Shown: positions 35,018 to 43,831 of the stretch, piece by piece
How the letters are laid out: every line of letters begins with the position of its first letter
Position numbering within the stretch: the first letter of the stretch is position 1
Assembly: GCF_000473065.1 (NCBI RefSeq)
Contig: NZ_KI421492.1
Span: forward strand, 1 to 64,000
From: Bradyrhizobium sp. WSM1743
GTDB lineage: Bacteria > Pseudomonadota > Alphaproteobacteria > Rhizobiales > Xanthobacteraceae
Direction of reading: 5' to 3'
DNA: 64,000 nucleotides
Translations under genes and position numbers: made by a program
The notes under the pieces: generated by a model
Database searches by the model: none
Told to the model about the DNA's origin: nothing
Seen by the model: only the letters and a program-made list of their open reading frames with translations

Positions 35018-35481
35018 GTGGCGGCTCAGGGCTCAGAAGAAAGTTTGCCCCCGGCTTGCCGAGCCGAAGCAAACGGCAACGAGTTCGCCTTCGCCCTGCG
35101 GGCTTCGGCGCGACAGCCTTGCGCAAACTTCGTTTGCGAAGGCTGGCGGAGAGAGTGTCCGTCAATCCCTGTGAAAGATAAAGTATTTTCGTCCGTTGTA
35201 GACCAAAACCCACCATTTCAGCTACGCACGAAAATTGAGTTTCGCGTGCGCGAACACTTCCAGTTTGCGACCGCGATTCTACACCAGAACAGGCCATGGC
35301 GGCCTGCAGGTACTCTTCCCGCTCTAATCTACTTTGACGTCTTGGGTCCTCTCGGTGCGGCGCCTGCGTCAGCGACCAGGCGTCGATCCCGTGATCAACT
35401 CAGGCCGATCTTTTTCTCACCTCGTCTGCCGACACCTTGACTTCGCTTGGTGCGCGTCAGGCCTGACTTCCGGCTCGATCT
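35018..35481. other. left junction of the putative island (no gene seen)
   Basis: A 464-base gap without a recognised gene between two convergent genes. Bases 35115-35144 form a bulged hairpin (AGCCTT...AAGGCT around CGCAAA/TTTGCG). It abuts TGGCGGAGAGAGTG at 35144-35157, identical to the 3' end of the tRNA-Ser gene at 58645-58658 and in the same orientation. To the right, the sequence becomes AT-richer (AAGATAAAGTATTTTCGTCC) and matches nothing I know. Confidence 0.55.
35144..35157. repeat. candidate attachment-site repeat, left copy
   Basis: TGGCGGAGAGAGTG, identical over 14 bases to the tRNA-Ser 3' end at 58645-58658 (CCA plus acceptor stem plus start of the T arm, read on the plus strand). 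The match stops on both sides. A hairpin directly to its left would follow the tRNA if the block were excised. Confidence 0.5.
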
Positions 35482-36804
35482 TCAGATGGCGGCAATGTCC
35501 AGCTTCGAGCCGTCGGTCAGACGCGACAGCCGGAACGGTGTGGGATCGACGCAAGGCGTGTCGTTGACGACAAGCTCTGCGGCCAGATAGCCGAGCCCCG
35601 GGCCCAGACCGAATCCGTGACCCGAGCAGCCCGCTGCGAGGACGAGGCCTTTCACCCCGTCCACCTGCGACACCACGGGCACTGCGTCCGGCGTGCAATC
35701 GACGAAGCCGCCCCAGGCGCTATCGATCTTTATTTCGCCGAGTTGGGGGAAGGTTTTCCGAACACTCTCCACCACTTGGCTCACCAGCCATTTCAAGGGC
35801 GGAGGATCCAGCACGCGATTCTGTTCGAAGATCCGATCGTCGTTGGTCAGCAGCGCCGCCATTGAATCCGGCCCCGAAACGAACGATTGGCCGACGCCAA
35901 TCCTGACGTTCTTCAGGCGACGCAAGAACTGCGGCATGAATTCCCGGCTGTACCGGATCGCCTGGGGCGTGATTTCGAGGTTCGCCTTGCCGCTGATCGC
36001 AAGCGTATAGCTGCCGTCCAGTCGGCGCGTGATCGTGCAGTAGGGTGTGGAGACCGCCTCGCCGATGTTGATTGTCGGGGTGGAACGCAGCGCGGTCTGC
36101 CGGATGCTCGCTTGGGGGAAACTGATCCCGAGCGGCCGAAGGAAGCGCGAGGACCAAGCGCCGGCGGCGCACAGCACCGCGCTGGTTCTGATGTAGCCCT
36201 TTTCCGTGTGTACGCCCGCAATCTTGCCATTGGCCAAGTCGAGTGCCCGCGCGGCGCATCCTTGATGGATCGTGGCGCCCAGAGTTCTGGCCGCTTCGGC
36301 GATAGCCGGCGCGGCGAGCGCAGGTTCGGCCTTGCCGTCCCGCTCCGAATAGGTCCCGCCGACCCATTTGTCGCGCGCTTCGGGGACGCGCTCGGCCACC
36401 TCCGCCCGGCTCAGCACGCGCGTGTCGACGTCGTACTCCCTGGCGACCTCGCGCCACTTCTCCCAGCCCGCGAGCACAGCCTCGTCGTGGGTCGCATAGA
36501 CGAGACCGCAGCGACGAAAGCCAAGGTCCCGATTGATATCGCGCGTGAGCTCGTCCCACAGCCGCATGGAGAGCACCGAGAGCGGCAGTTCGCGCCGGTC
36601 GCGGTTCTGCTGGCGGCACCAACCCCAGTTTCGGCTCGATTGCTCACAGGCGACGTGGCCCTTCTCGAGGAGCGCCACAGAGAGGCGGCGCTTCGCCAGG
36701 TAATAGGCGGCGGTAGAGCCGAGGATGCCGCCGCCGACGATGACGACGTCGGCCTCGGCCGGGAGACGCTCATCGCTGTGAATGCGCTCGACGCGGGGCG
36801 ACAT
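35482..36804 (-). CDS. FAD-dependent oxidoreductase, D-amino acid oxidase (DAO) family, paralogue 1
   Basis: A 440-residue flavoprotein. The FAD Rossmann motif VVIVGGGILGSTAAYYLA is at residues 20-37 and the C-terminal flavin-contact block is GLVLAAGCSGHGFGLGPGLG. Residues 54-66 read EQSSRNWGWCRQQ, a motif shared exactly with paralogue 2 at 49814. DAO-family enzymes oxidise amino acids, N-methylated or other secondary amines, or glycerol phosphate; the substrate here is unknown. The start at 36804 (MSPRVERIHSD) places the FAD motif at a normal distance; a reading from 36996 adds 64 residues of unlikely sequence. Confidence 0.82.
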   Translation of the reverse strand: MSPRVERIHSDERLPAEADVVIVGGGILGSTAAYYLAKRRLSVALLEKGHVACEQSSRNWGWCRQQNRDRRELPLSVLSMRLWDELTRDINRDLGFRRCGLVYATHDEAVLAGWEKWREVAREYDVDTRVLSRAEVAERVPEARDKWVGGTYSERDGKAEPALAAPAIAEAARTLGATIHQGCAARALDLANGKIAGVHTEKGYIRTSAVLCAAGAWSSRFLRPLGISFPQASIRQTALRSTPTINIGEAVSTPYCTITRRLDGSYTLAISGKANLEITPQAIRYSREFMPQFLRRLKNVRIGVGQSFVSGPDSMAALLTNDDRIFEQNRVLDPPPLKWLVSQVVESVRKTFPQLGEIKIDSAWGGFVDCTPDAVPVVSQVDGVKGLVLAAGCSGHGFGLGPGLGYLAAELVVNDTPCVDPTPFRLSRLTDGSKLDIAAI

Positions 36805-37036
36805 GTTTCCAACGAACCTCGGCTGCCAAGAATGCGGAAGCAAAGTTCCGATCAGCCCCTTCATCGCATCCTGCGCGCGATACAATGTGCTGAAATCATC
36901 CAGGACTTCGCAAGATGTTCGGGTTTTTGACCGCTTGATTGAACGAAGCTGCTCAAGCCGACCGAGCATGGTTGCAAGAACAAGCAAGCGTTTCATTTAC
37001 GGCGCGATGCCGCAGCTTTTCGGAGCCGATATTGAG

Positions 37037-38500
37037 CTATCGGTAGAATCCGAGAACTGCCTTCGTTTCGAGATACTCCTCCACCCCCTCGATGCCGTAT
37101 TCGCGACCGTTGCCGGAGCGCTTGTAACCGCCGAAGGGTGCGTTGGGGTCCCAATCGGGGTAGTTGAGATGGACTTGACCTGACTGGATCTTCCCGGCGA
37201 CGGCCCGCACTGTCTCCATATCGGTGCCCTGCACATGAGCGCCGAGCCCATAGACAGTGTCGTTGGCGATCTCGATCGCTTCGTCCACGGTGTCGTACGG
37301 GATGATCGACAGCACCGGGCCGAAGATTTCCTCCTGCGAGATCCTCATGTCGCGACGGACGTTCGAGAAGATCGTCGGCCGCGCATAGAGGCCAATCTGA
37401 AGATCATCGGGCCGCCCCGGCCCGCCGATGACGAGCTTCGCGCCTTCCTTCAGACCGACACTGATCATGGTCTGCACGCGCTCGAACTGCGGCCGGTTGG
37501 CGATCGGACCATGGGTCGTGCTTTCCGCAAGGGGATCGCCGACCACCAGTTCCGAAGCGGCGGCCGCCGCCAGGATCTCGACCTCCTCCACTTGTGAGCG
37601 GGACACAAGCATGCGCGTCGGTGCGCTGCAGGATTGGCCCAGATTGCGGAAGGCTGCGGCGACGCCGAGCGGAACAGCACGGCTCAGATCGGCATCCGGC
37701 AAAATGATGTTCGGCGACTTGCCGCCGAGCTCCTGAGCGACGCGCTTGACGGTGGGCGCCGCGGCCTGCGCGACGAGGACGCCGGCCCGGGTCGAGCCGG
37801 TTATCGAGATCATGTCGACCAGCGGATGCGACGCGAGAGCGGCTCCCACGATCGGACCTGTCCCATTGACGAGGTTGAAGACACCGGGCGGACAACCGGC
37901 ATCGTCCATTACCTCAGCGAATAGCAAGGCGCTCAGCGGCGATAATTCGCTCGGCTTCAACACCACCGTGCAACCGGCCGCGAGCGCGGGGCCGACCTTG
38001 GCTGTGATCTGGTAGAGAGGCCAGTTCCAGGGGGTGATGAGACTGCAGACCCCGATCGCCTCGTGCATGATAGCGGTGCTGCCGCGCCGAGTGACGAACG
38101 GATAGTTTGCGAGATTGTCGCGTGCGACACGGATATGTTCGGCGGCCAACGGCACCTGAGCGCGGCGCGCGTAGGTGATCGCAGCTCCCATCTCGCAGGT
38201 AAGCGCCTGCGCGAACAGCTCCAGACGCTCAAGGAGCAAGGCGTGAATCCGATCGAGCAGCGCCGCTCTCTCAGCAGGCGGTGTCATGGACCAGCCGGCG
38301 AAGGCTCGTCTGGCGGCTGCGATCGCGCAGTCCACATCATCGTCATCGCCGAGCGTAACCTCGGCGATCGGCTGCTCCGTCGCCGGATTGACGACGGTTG
38401 CTGCTGCCGCGACTGATCCGATCGGCTTCCGCCATTCCCCGTCGATGTAGAATTTTCCAAGGAAGCCGGCTTCCGTCAGGTGTCGAAGGGGAGATGTCAT
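37037..38500 (-). CDS. aldehyde dehydrogenase family protein, paralogue 1
   Basis: A 487-residue NAD(P)-dependent aldehyde dehydrogenase. The general base is E257 (QELGGKSPN) and the nucleophile C291 (NLGQSCSAPTR). ITPWNWPLYQITAKVGPAL and TGSTRAG form the cofactor pocket. The C-terminal PFGGYKRSGNGREYGIEGVEEYLETKA is typical of the family. It is not close enough to any named aldehyde enzyme for a substrate. The ATG at 38500 fits the family start. Same strand as the DAO gene downstream and the D-serine dehydratase-like gene upstream. Confidence 0.88.
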   Translation of the reverse strand: MTSPLRHLTEAGFLGKFYIDGEWRKPIGSVAAAATVVNPATEQPIAEVTLGDDDDVDCAIAAARRAFAGWSMTPPAERAALLDRIHALLLERLELFAQALTCEMGAAITYARRAQVPLAAEHIRVARDNLANYPFVTRRGSTAIMHEAIGVCSLITPWNWPLYQITAKVGPALAAGCTVVLKPSELSPLSALLFAEVMDDAGCPPGVFNLVNGTGPIVGAALASHPLVDMISITGSTRAGVLVAQAAAPTVKRVAQELGGKSPNIILPDADLSRAVPLGVAAAFRNLGQSCSAPTRMLVSRSQVEEVEILAAAAASELVVGDPLAESTTHGPIANRPQFERVQTMISVGLKEGAKLVIGGPGRPDDLQIGLYARPTIFSNVRRDMRISQEEIFGPVLSIIPYDTVDEAIEIANDTVYGLGAHVQGTDMETVRAVAGKIQSGQVHLNYPDWDPNAPFGGYKRSGNGREYGIEGVEEYLETKAVLGFYR

Positions 38501-38585
38501 TGGAAGCGATCCTTGAGCCGATAATAGGCGCCGATCAGCGGCAGGAACCAGGGAGGCCGAGGTGGCCGGGAATGGCCGGCCAGCC

Positions 38586-39770
38586 CTACCAGCCGCGCAT
38601 GCGGGGCCATCGGGCGTGAATCGCGTCGCTGCCGGCGGAGACGACGTTGTACAACTCGTGTTGCGACGCCGTCGCACAGGCGTGATTGGGGAGAATCCTG
38701 ACCTTCGCGCCGATCGGAAGAGTGGGCAAAGCGTGCGCCGACCCGGGTCTGATGGAAAGGATCCCGTGCTCCTGACTCGCCTGAGCCACGATCAAATCGG
38801 GATAGACCTTGCCGGAGAGGTCGCAGACGAGACCATAGCCCTGGTCAACCCGCTGTGCCGCGGTGCCGCGGTCGCGCGACAGCGCCATCCACCCGGCATC
38901 GACCAAAATCCAACCCTTCTCGGGCTTGGTGCCGATCACGGTGGCGAGCACCGAGATCGCGATGTCGTCGGTTGTGCAGACACCGACACCGTGCATGACC
39001 AGATCGAAGAACATGTAGACGCCGGCTCGCATCTCCGTGACACCGGTCAGGTCATCGCCAAAATGCGCCGTCGGAGTGGAGCCGACGCTCACGACCGGGC
39101 ATTCGTGCCCCGCCGCCCGCAAGGCCTCCGCCGCGGCAACCGCCACTGCCCTCTCATTCTCCGCGGCCGCGACGAGAGCCTCGGGCGTGAAGAGGCTGTA
39201 GGATTCGCCGGCATGGGTGAGAACGCCGGCAAGCTTGACGACGGCCTCGCCCAGCGCGACCGCGACTGCAATGAGCTTTGGATCGTTAGCGGTCAGCCCG
39301 CCGCGGTGACCATCGCAGTCGATCTCGATGAACGCGGACGGTGTCACACCAGCGGCACGACCGGCGGCGCCGAGCATTCTTGCCTGCTCCGGCGAATCGA
39401 GCAGTACCTTAAGGTCAACGCCTGCTTTGCGCAGACGCATCGCTCTTTCAGCTGTGTGGGGCGCCAGACCCACCGCATAAGTCATGTCGCGAAAACCGTG
39501 CCGCGCGAAGTACTCGGCCTCCGCCAGAGTGGAGACAGTGATCGGCTCCGGTCCCGACGGATAGGCCCGTCGGGCCACGTCGATGGATTTGGCGGTTTTC
39601 ATGTGGGGACGCAGCACGACGCCCCGCTCCGCCATGCGCGAGGACAGGCGGGCGAGATTGCGATCGAGCCGATGCTCGTCGAGCAGGAGAGCCGGCGTCG
39701 CCAGCGTGCCGAGCGTTACAGCCGTCTCGGAGCTCTGGTGATCCGTTCCGCTCATCTCCTCGCGTAGCAC
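38586..39770 (-). CDS. D-serine dehydratase-like (DSD1 family) fold-type III PLP enzyme
   Basis: A 394-residue protein of the alanine-racemase-N / D-threonine aldolase / DSD1 group. The PLP lysine is K58 (LRPHMKTAKS). The metal pair near the C-terminus is H363-x-C365 (LPNHACATAS), the His-x-Cys pattern I associate with eukaryotic-type D-serine dehydratase and D-threo-3-hydroxyaspartate dehydratase; D-threonine aldolases usually have Asp at the second place. It may thus deaminate a D-3-hydroxyamino acid. The GTG at 39770 has AGGAG eight bases upstream, overlapping the stop of the acetyltransferase gene; an ATG at 39755 is possible. Confidence 0.75.
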   Translation of the reverse strand: MLREEMSGTDHQSSETAVTLGTLATPALLLDEHRLDRNLARLSSRMAERGVVLRPHMKTAKSIDVARRAYPSGPEPITVSTLAEAEYFARHGFRDMTYAVGLAPHTAERAMRLRKAGVDLKVLLDSPEQARMLGAAGRAAGVTPSAFIEIDCDGHRGGLTANDPKLIAVAVALGEAVVKLAGVLTHAGESYSLFTPEALVAAAENERAVAVAAAEALRAAGHECPVVSVGSTPTAHFGDDLTGVTEMRAGVYMFFDLVMHGVGVCTTDDIAISVLATVIGTKPEKGWILVDAGWMALSRDRGTAAQRVDQGYGLVCDLSGKVYPDLIVAQASQEHGILSIRPGSAHALPTLPIGAKVRILPNHACATASQHELYNVVSAGSDAIHARWPRMRGW

Positions 39771-39781
39771 GTCGATGTCTC

Positions 39782-40654
39782 CTAGCCGAACGACTGATTG
39801 GGAATCGCAAACACGCGCGCCGGCCCGCTCGATGGTGCCGGCGTGCCCAAGATCATGGTGGTTGCATCGCCGACCTGCTCCAGGCCGATGCCTTCGAGCC
39901 AATCCCCGAGCTGCGATGTGGCAGAGGTGTCGATGCGGACAAAAACACTGCCGATCCGCGCGAGCGCGGCCTCGATCAGCGCCTGTGCATCGCTCGCCGT
40001 TTCGGCGACGACAGGACCGATGACATGCCCGCGGCCGAAAAGCCGGGAGATGGCGTAGCCGCGTGCCATGCCGTCACGCTGTAGGACATAGCCATCACCG
40101 CTTTGAAGCAGCTTTTCGAGCATCTGTCGTCTCTCCAAGCCCGTAGCGTTGTGATCGAGTCGCGTGATCGCCCCGAAATCCGATGCAGCCATTGACCTGA
40201 CGAGGCCCGACCGCGGCGGCTCATAGCGCTCGTCGGGAATTCCCTGATGCTGGTGGATGATGCCGATGGGGACGAAGCCGCGGCGCTTGTAAAGCATGAT
40301 GCCTTCGGCCGTCGAATTCAGCGCGATGCTCCGTGGGCGCGCGGATGTCAGCAAGGCATCCATGAGCCGAGCCCCATAGCCGCGTCCTTGAGCAGCCTTC
40401 GCCACGATGATCATCCCGGCGGACGCATGGGTCTCCCCATATGGCCACCACGCCGCGGTGCCGATCACCGCCCCGGCGCGCTGCAAAACAAAGCCTTTGC
40501 CCAACTGCAGCGCGACGTCCCAATCCGCAAGCCGATAGGGCCAGGACATCTCCTGCGAGAGCTTCAGGGCGCCCTCCAGATGTGGTGCAGTGAAAGGGAC
40601 GAGGACCACGTCTTCAGTGACACGATCTCCGGCCTGGTAAGCTGCGGTTGTCAT
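39782..40654 (-). CDS. GNAT family N-acetyltransferase, paralogue 1
   Basis: A 290-residue protein with an N-terminal GNAT fold: the acetyl-CoA loop is around AAQGRGYGARLMDALL, with LNSTAEGIMLYKRRGF as the last strand-helix. It is followed by a second region (SGLVRSMAASDFGAITRLDH to GRGHVIGPVVAE), the Acetyltransf_18-type C-terminal domain. The second half is shared in layout with the protein at 57597 (there FGRGHVIGPIIAS). The substrate is unknown; an amino group of an amino acid or amine would fit. Its stop codon overlaps the ribosome-binding site of the D-serine dehydratase-like gene. Confidence 0.8.
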   Translation of the reverse strand: MTTAAYQAGDRVTEDVVLVPFTAPHLEGALKLSQEMSWPYRLADWDVALQLGKGFVLQRAGAVIGTAAWWPYGETHASAGMIIVAKAAQGRGYGARLMDALLTSARPRSIALNSTAEGIMLYKRRGFVPIGIIHQHQGIPDERYEPPRSGLVRSMAASDFGAITRLDHNATGLERRQMLEKLLQSGDGYVLQRDGMARGYAISRLFGRGHVIGPVVAETASDAQALIEAALARIGSVFVRIDTSATSQLGDWLEGIGLEQVGDATTMILGTPAPSSGPARVFAIPNQSFG

Positions 40655-40978
40655 GATGGGTCGACGTCTCTTGCTCGGGTTGCCGGACTGATCGCCAAGT
40701 GCCTGACAGGACGAGGACCATGTGATGATCCTCGCATTGTCATCAGCGTAACCTCGAGCCCGCAGCATTCCGCAATCGGACGAAAGCAAAGTTCGGCATA
40801 GAATTTCATTAATGACGGCCCGGAGCGTCCAATCTGCTGCAAACAACTGGCGTGCCACAAAGGCGAACAGAACGGGGCGCGCCTAGACCGAGCGCTCGAA
40901 AGAACGCTGCGGCCTCGTCGAATGACAACTCAGTAAAGACGGCCATCGTGAAGCAGTTCCCGGTCCGGAATCGTCTGT
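40655..40978 (-). pseudogene. thrC-GNAT gap with a homoserine kinase-like stub
   Basis: This 324-base gap contains a 45-codon frame at 40809-40946 on the minus strand, starting 32 bases after the thrC stop. It begins MAVFTELSFDEAAAFFRALG and ends at a TAA. The first 22 residues look like the N-terminus of APH-type homoserine kinase (ThrB; MAVYT.(V)S...L.AFL...D(L/I)G). The glycine-rich part that should follow is missing. I read it as a remnant of thrB after thrC, deleted or scrambled. Such a short match could be chance. Bases 40655-40808 show nothing. Confidence 0.4.
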
Positions 40979-42400
40979 TCAGCTGCCATGCACAATGTCG
41001 GCGATGTAGTTCTTGACCGCCTCTGCATCTGCCGGAAGGACTCTGACCCGTTTCGGCAACTCTTCGATGCCGGCGAAACGTTGCGGGCGATCCGGCTCGC
41101 GGCCTAACGCCTCCCTGATCGTCGCTGCGAATTTGATGGGCAATGCCGTTTCGAGCACGATCATCGGCGTCTCGGGGCTTACATGCATACGCCCGACCTT
41201 CACGCCATCGGCAGTGTGTGGATCGATCATGGTGCCGTGACGGCCCCAGGTATCCCGGATCGTCGCGAGCCGTTCGGCATGAGTACTCTTGCCACTGCGG
41301 AAGCCGAAGCGGGTTGCCGCCTTTGCGAAGCTGGGATCTCCGCTCAGATCGAACGACGCTCGCTCGCGGAGTTGATCGTCAAACAGCGATTTCGTTCGAT
41401 TGGCGTCGCGACCAAGCAGATCGAAAATGAAACGCTCGAGATTCGAGGCTTTGGAAATGTCCATGGAAGGGCTGGATGTTTCCAGCGTGTCAGCCCGGCT
41501 TCGCACGCGATACACGCCCGTGCGGAAAAACTCATCAAGCACGTCGTTTTCGTTGGTTGCAAGGACGAGACGAGAGATCGGAAGCCCCATCATGCGCGCA
41601 ACATGACCGGCGCAGATATTGCCGAAGTTTCCTGAAGGCACGGCAAAGCTCACTCCCTCCGACGTACCTTCGGATGCTTGCAGGAAACCGGAAAAGTAAT
41701 AGACGACCTGCGCGACCAGCCTCGCCCAGTTGATCGAATTGACTGCCCCGATGTTGTACCGTCGCTTGAATTCCAGGTCGCCTGACACGCGCTTGACGAT
41801 GTCCTGGCAGTCGTCGAACACGCCGTCTATCGCGATGTTGTGGATGTTGTCGTCCTGAAGGCTGAACATCTGAGCTTGTTGAAAGGCGCTCATCCGCCCG
41901 TGGGGCGACAACATGAAGACCCGCACCCCTTTCTTTCCGCGCATGGCATATTCCGCCGCGCTCCCGGTGTCGCCACTGGTCGCGCCAAGAATATTCAAGT
42001 CCTCGTGCCGGCGCGCCAGCTCGTACTCGAGCAGATTGCCGAGCAACTGCATGGCCATGTCCTTGAACGCCAGCGTGGGGCCGTTCGACAATTGCTGGAG
42101 GTAAAGTCCGGTCTCCAGCTTTCGCAGCGGCGCGATATCAGGACTTCCGAAGATCTCCGGCGTATAAGTCTTTTCACAGATTGCCTTCAGGTCGGCAGGC
42201 GGGATGTCGCTGACATAGAGCGACAGGATTTCGAAAGCCAGGATTGGATACGGCAAGCTACGCCACGCCTTTAGCGTAGCGCTGTCCACGCGAGGGTAGC
42301 TCTCAGGAACGTAGAGCCCGCCATCCTGCGCGAGCCCTTCGAGCAATATCTCGCAGAACTGCTTGCGGCCCGAATGGCCGCGTGTGGAGACGTAGTGCAT
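40979..42400 (-). CDS. thrC: threonine synthase
   Basis: A 473-residue PLP enzyme that normally converts O-phosphohomoserine to threonine. It starts MHYVSTRGHSGRKQFCEILL. The PLP lysine is K113 (PTLAFKDMAMQLLG), with ATSGDTGSAAEYAMRGKKGV, SVNSINWARL-type (AVNSINWARLVAQVVYY) and PSGNFGNICAGHVARMMGLP blocks, all standard for the long ThrC. It is unusual to find it in a catabolic cluster without hom or an intact thrB. It is likely to be a second copy of the housekeeping gene, perhaps acting on a different phospho-amino acid, but this is inference. Confidence 0.93.
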   Translation of the reverse strand: MHYVSTRGHSGRKQFCEILLEGLAQDGGLYVPESYPRVDSATLKAWRSLPYPILAFEILSLYVSDIPPADLKAICEKTYTPEIFGSPDIAPLRKLETGLYLQQLSNGPTLAFKDMAMQLLGNLLEYELARRHEDLNILGATSGDTGSAAEYAMRGKKGVRVFMLSPHGRMSAFQQAQMFSLQDDNIHNIAIDGVFDDCQDIVKRVSGDLEFKRRYNIGAVNSINWARLVAQVVYYFSGFLQASEGTSEGVSFAVPSGNFGNICAGHVARMMGLPISRLVLATNENDVLDEFFRTGVYRVRSRADTLETSSPSMDISKASNLERFIFDLLGRDANRTKSLFDDQLRERASFDLSGDPSFAKAATRFGFRSGKSTHAERLATIRDTWGRHGTMIDPHTADGVKVGRMHVSPETPMIVLETALPIKFAATIREALGREPDRPQRFAGIEELPKRVRVLPADAEAVKNYIADIVHGS

Positions 42401-42458
42401 CGATTCTCTTCTTTCGAGAGGCGGCCGTGCCGCTAATTGGAGGCCATGCCGCCAGGCA

Positions 42459-43769
42459 TCAGCGGCTGGCGCGCCACAACGCGATCCGATCACGCATGCG
42501 ATAGGTCTGGATGAAAACAGGCAAGAACCAGGGATTGCCTCGATAGAACGGGATGAAGGCCGGCGGCCGGAAGTCAAAGGCCGTGCGCGCCTGCGCGTCA
42601 TGTCCCATGAGCTTGTGCGCCGCATGCATGCCGATCCATGGCGCCCAGACGACGCCCGAACCGCAGAAGCCAGTGGCATAGACGATGCCGTCCTTCTCGA
42701 AAATGCGGGGAATCATGTCGCGGTTCATGGCCACATTGCCGAACCAGCTGTGCGACAGGCGAACGGACTCCAGCTCAGGGAACAGTTTCACCAGGCCATT
42801 GCGCAGACGCAGCTTCGGAGCGACGGGATCGCCGACGCGGGAGCTATCACGTCCACCGAGCAGAATGCGTCTGCCATCGGGCGAAGGCCGGTAGTAGAAA
42901 CCGACCTCCCGATTCTCGGTGATCATCATCCGTTTCGGCATCAGCCGCGTCATGAGTTCGGGCGCAAGCTCCTCGGTCGCAATGATCCGGCTGCGGACCG
43001 GGACCAGCCTGCGGCGCAGAAAAGGCACGGCGCCATCCGTGTAACCGTTGGTGCAAACCAGCACCTGACGCGCGTTCACCGGGCCGACCGCGGTGATGAC
43101 GCGGAAGCCTCCGCCATCTCTTTCTATTGAGACGACCGGTGTCCGCGCGTGGACTGTCACGCCCGAGGTGAGCGCGACCCGCAGCAATTCGGCGTGAAAT
43201 TTTGCCGGATGCAGTCCGCCGATGTCCATTCGGACCGTGCCGCCACGATAGACATCGGTGCCGATATACTTGCGCTGCTCGGCATAGGGGACGGCATAAG
43301 CCTCGATGCCCAGCTTCTTCGCGAGCCTCTCCGCGGTACGCGCCATGGCTTCGTATTGTTCATAGCCGAAGGCGCCTTTGAACTGTCCTACCGGCTGGAA
43401 CTCGCAGGCAAGACCTTCTGTCTTGATGAAATCGTACAGGAACTCGCGCGCGGCCTTGCCTTCCGCCTCGATCGTCAGGGCCTTCTCTTCACCGAACCGA
43501 CGCGTGAGCGTGGCGTAGTCGGGCCGAATGGATCCGCTGGTGATACCGCCGTTGCGCGTAGAAGCCCCTTCGCCCGGGTCCATGGCATCGAAGGCTGCGA
43601 CCGAGCGGCCCTCGCGCGCCAGCACCAGTCCGGCCGACAAACCGGCATAGCCCGCGCCCACGATCAATACGTCCAGATTCTTTGGCAACGGCCGTTGAGG
43701 CGGCGGCTCAAGCGGCGCGGCTTCCCACCAATAGGGCGTGGCCTTCTCGGCAACTCTCGGCGCGTGCAT
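42459..43769 (-). CDS. FAD-dependent oxidoreductase, PuuB-like amine oxidase
   Basis: A 436-residue DAO-superfamily flavoprotein. After a Pro-rich start with YWWEAAPLEPP, the FAD motif DVLIVGAGYAGLSAGL begins at residue 33 and GASTRNGGI follows. The C-terminal block is YATGFCGSGVVWAPWIG. Proteins with a YWWE-type start and GASxRNGG are related to gamma-glutamylputrescine oxidase (PuuB), which makes an aldehyde from an amine. No PuuA is present, so the substrate is likely to be different. The ATG at 43769 is used; a GTG at 43784 is open. It lies 58 bases upstream of thrC. Confidence 0.85.
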   Translation of the reverse strand: MHAPRVAEKATPYWWEAAPLEPPPQRPLPKNLDVLIVGAGYAGLSAGLVLAREGRSVAAFDAMDPGEGASTRNGGITSGSIRPDYATLTRRFGEEKALTIEAEGKAAREFLYDFIKTEGLACEFQPVGQFKGAFGYEQYEAMARTAERLAKKLGIEAYAVPYAEQRKYIGTDVYRGGTVRMDIGGLHPAKFHAELLRVALTSGVTVHARTPVVSIERDGGGFRVITAVGPVNARQVLVCTNGYTDGAVPFLRRRLVPVRSRIIATEELAPELMTRLMPKRMMITENREVGFYYRPSPDGRRILLGGRDSSRVGDPVAPKLRLRNGLVKLFPELESVRLSHSWFGNVAMNRDMIPRIFEKDGIVYATGFCGSGVVWAPWIGMHAAHKLMGHDAQARTAFDFRPPAFIPFYRGNPWFLPVFIQTYRMRDRIALWRASR

Positions 43770-43831
43770 GGGGTTTGCTCTCACGTGTTACGGGTGGCCT
43801 GGCCTTGCGCTCGGATATTCAGGTCGAATGA

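Noticed and set aside
35018..35440. A 140-codon frame after the LysR gene
   Set aside because: It crosses the hairpin and the tRNA-derived 14-mer, with a composition unlike a protein; it is probably read-through of the junction DNA.
38586..39770. Label D-threonine aldolase
   Set aside because: The His-x-Cys metal pair fits a dehydratase better, so I kept a broader call.
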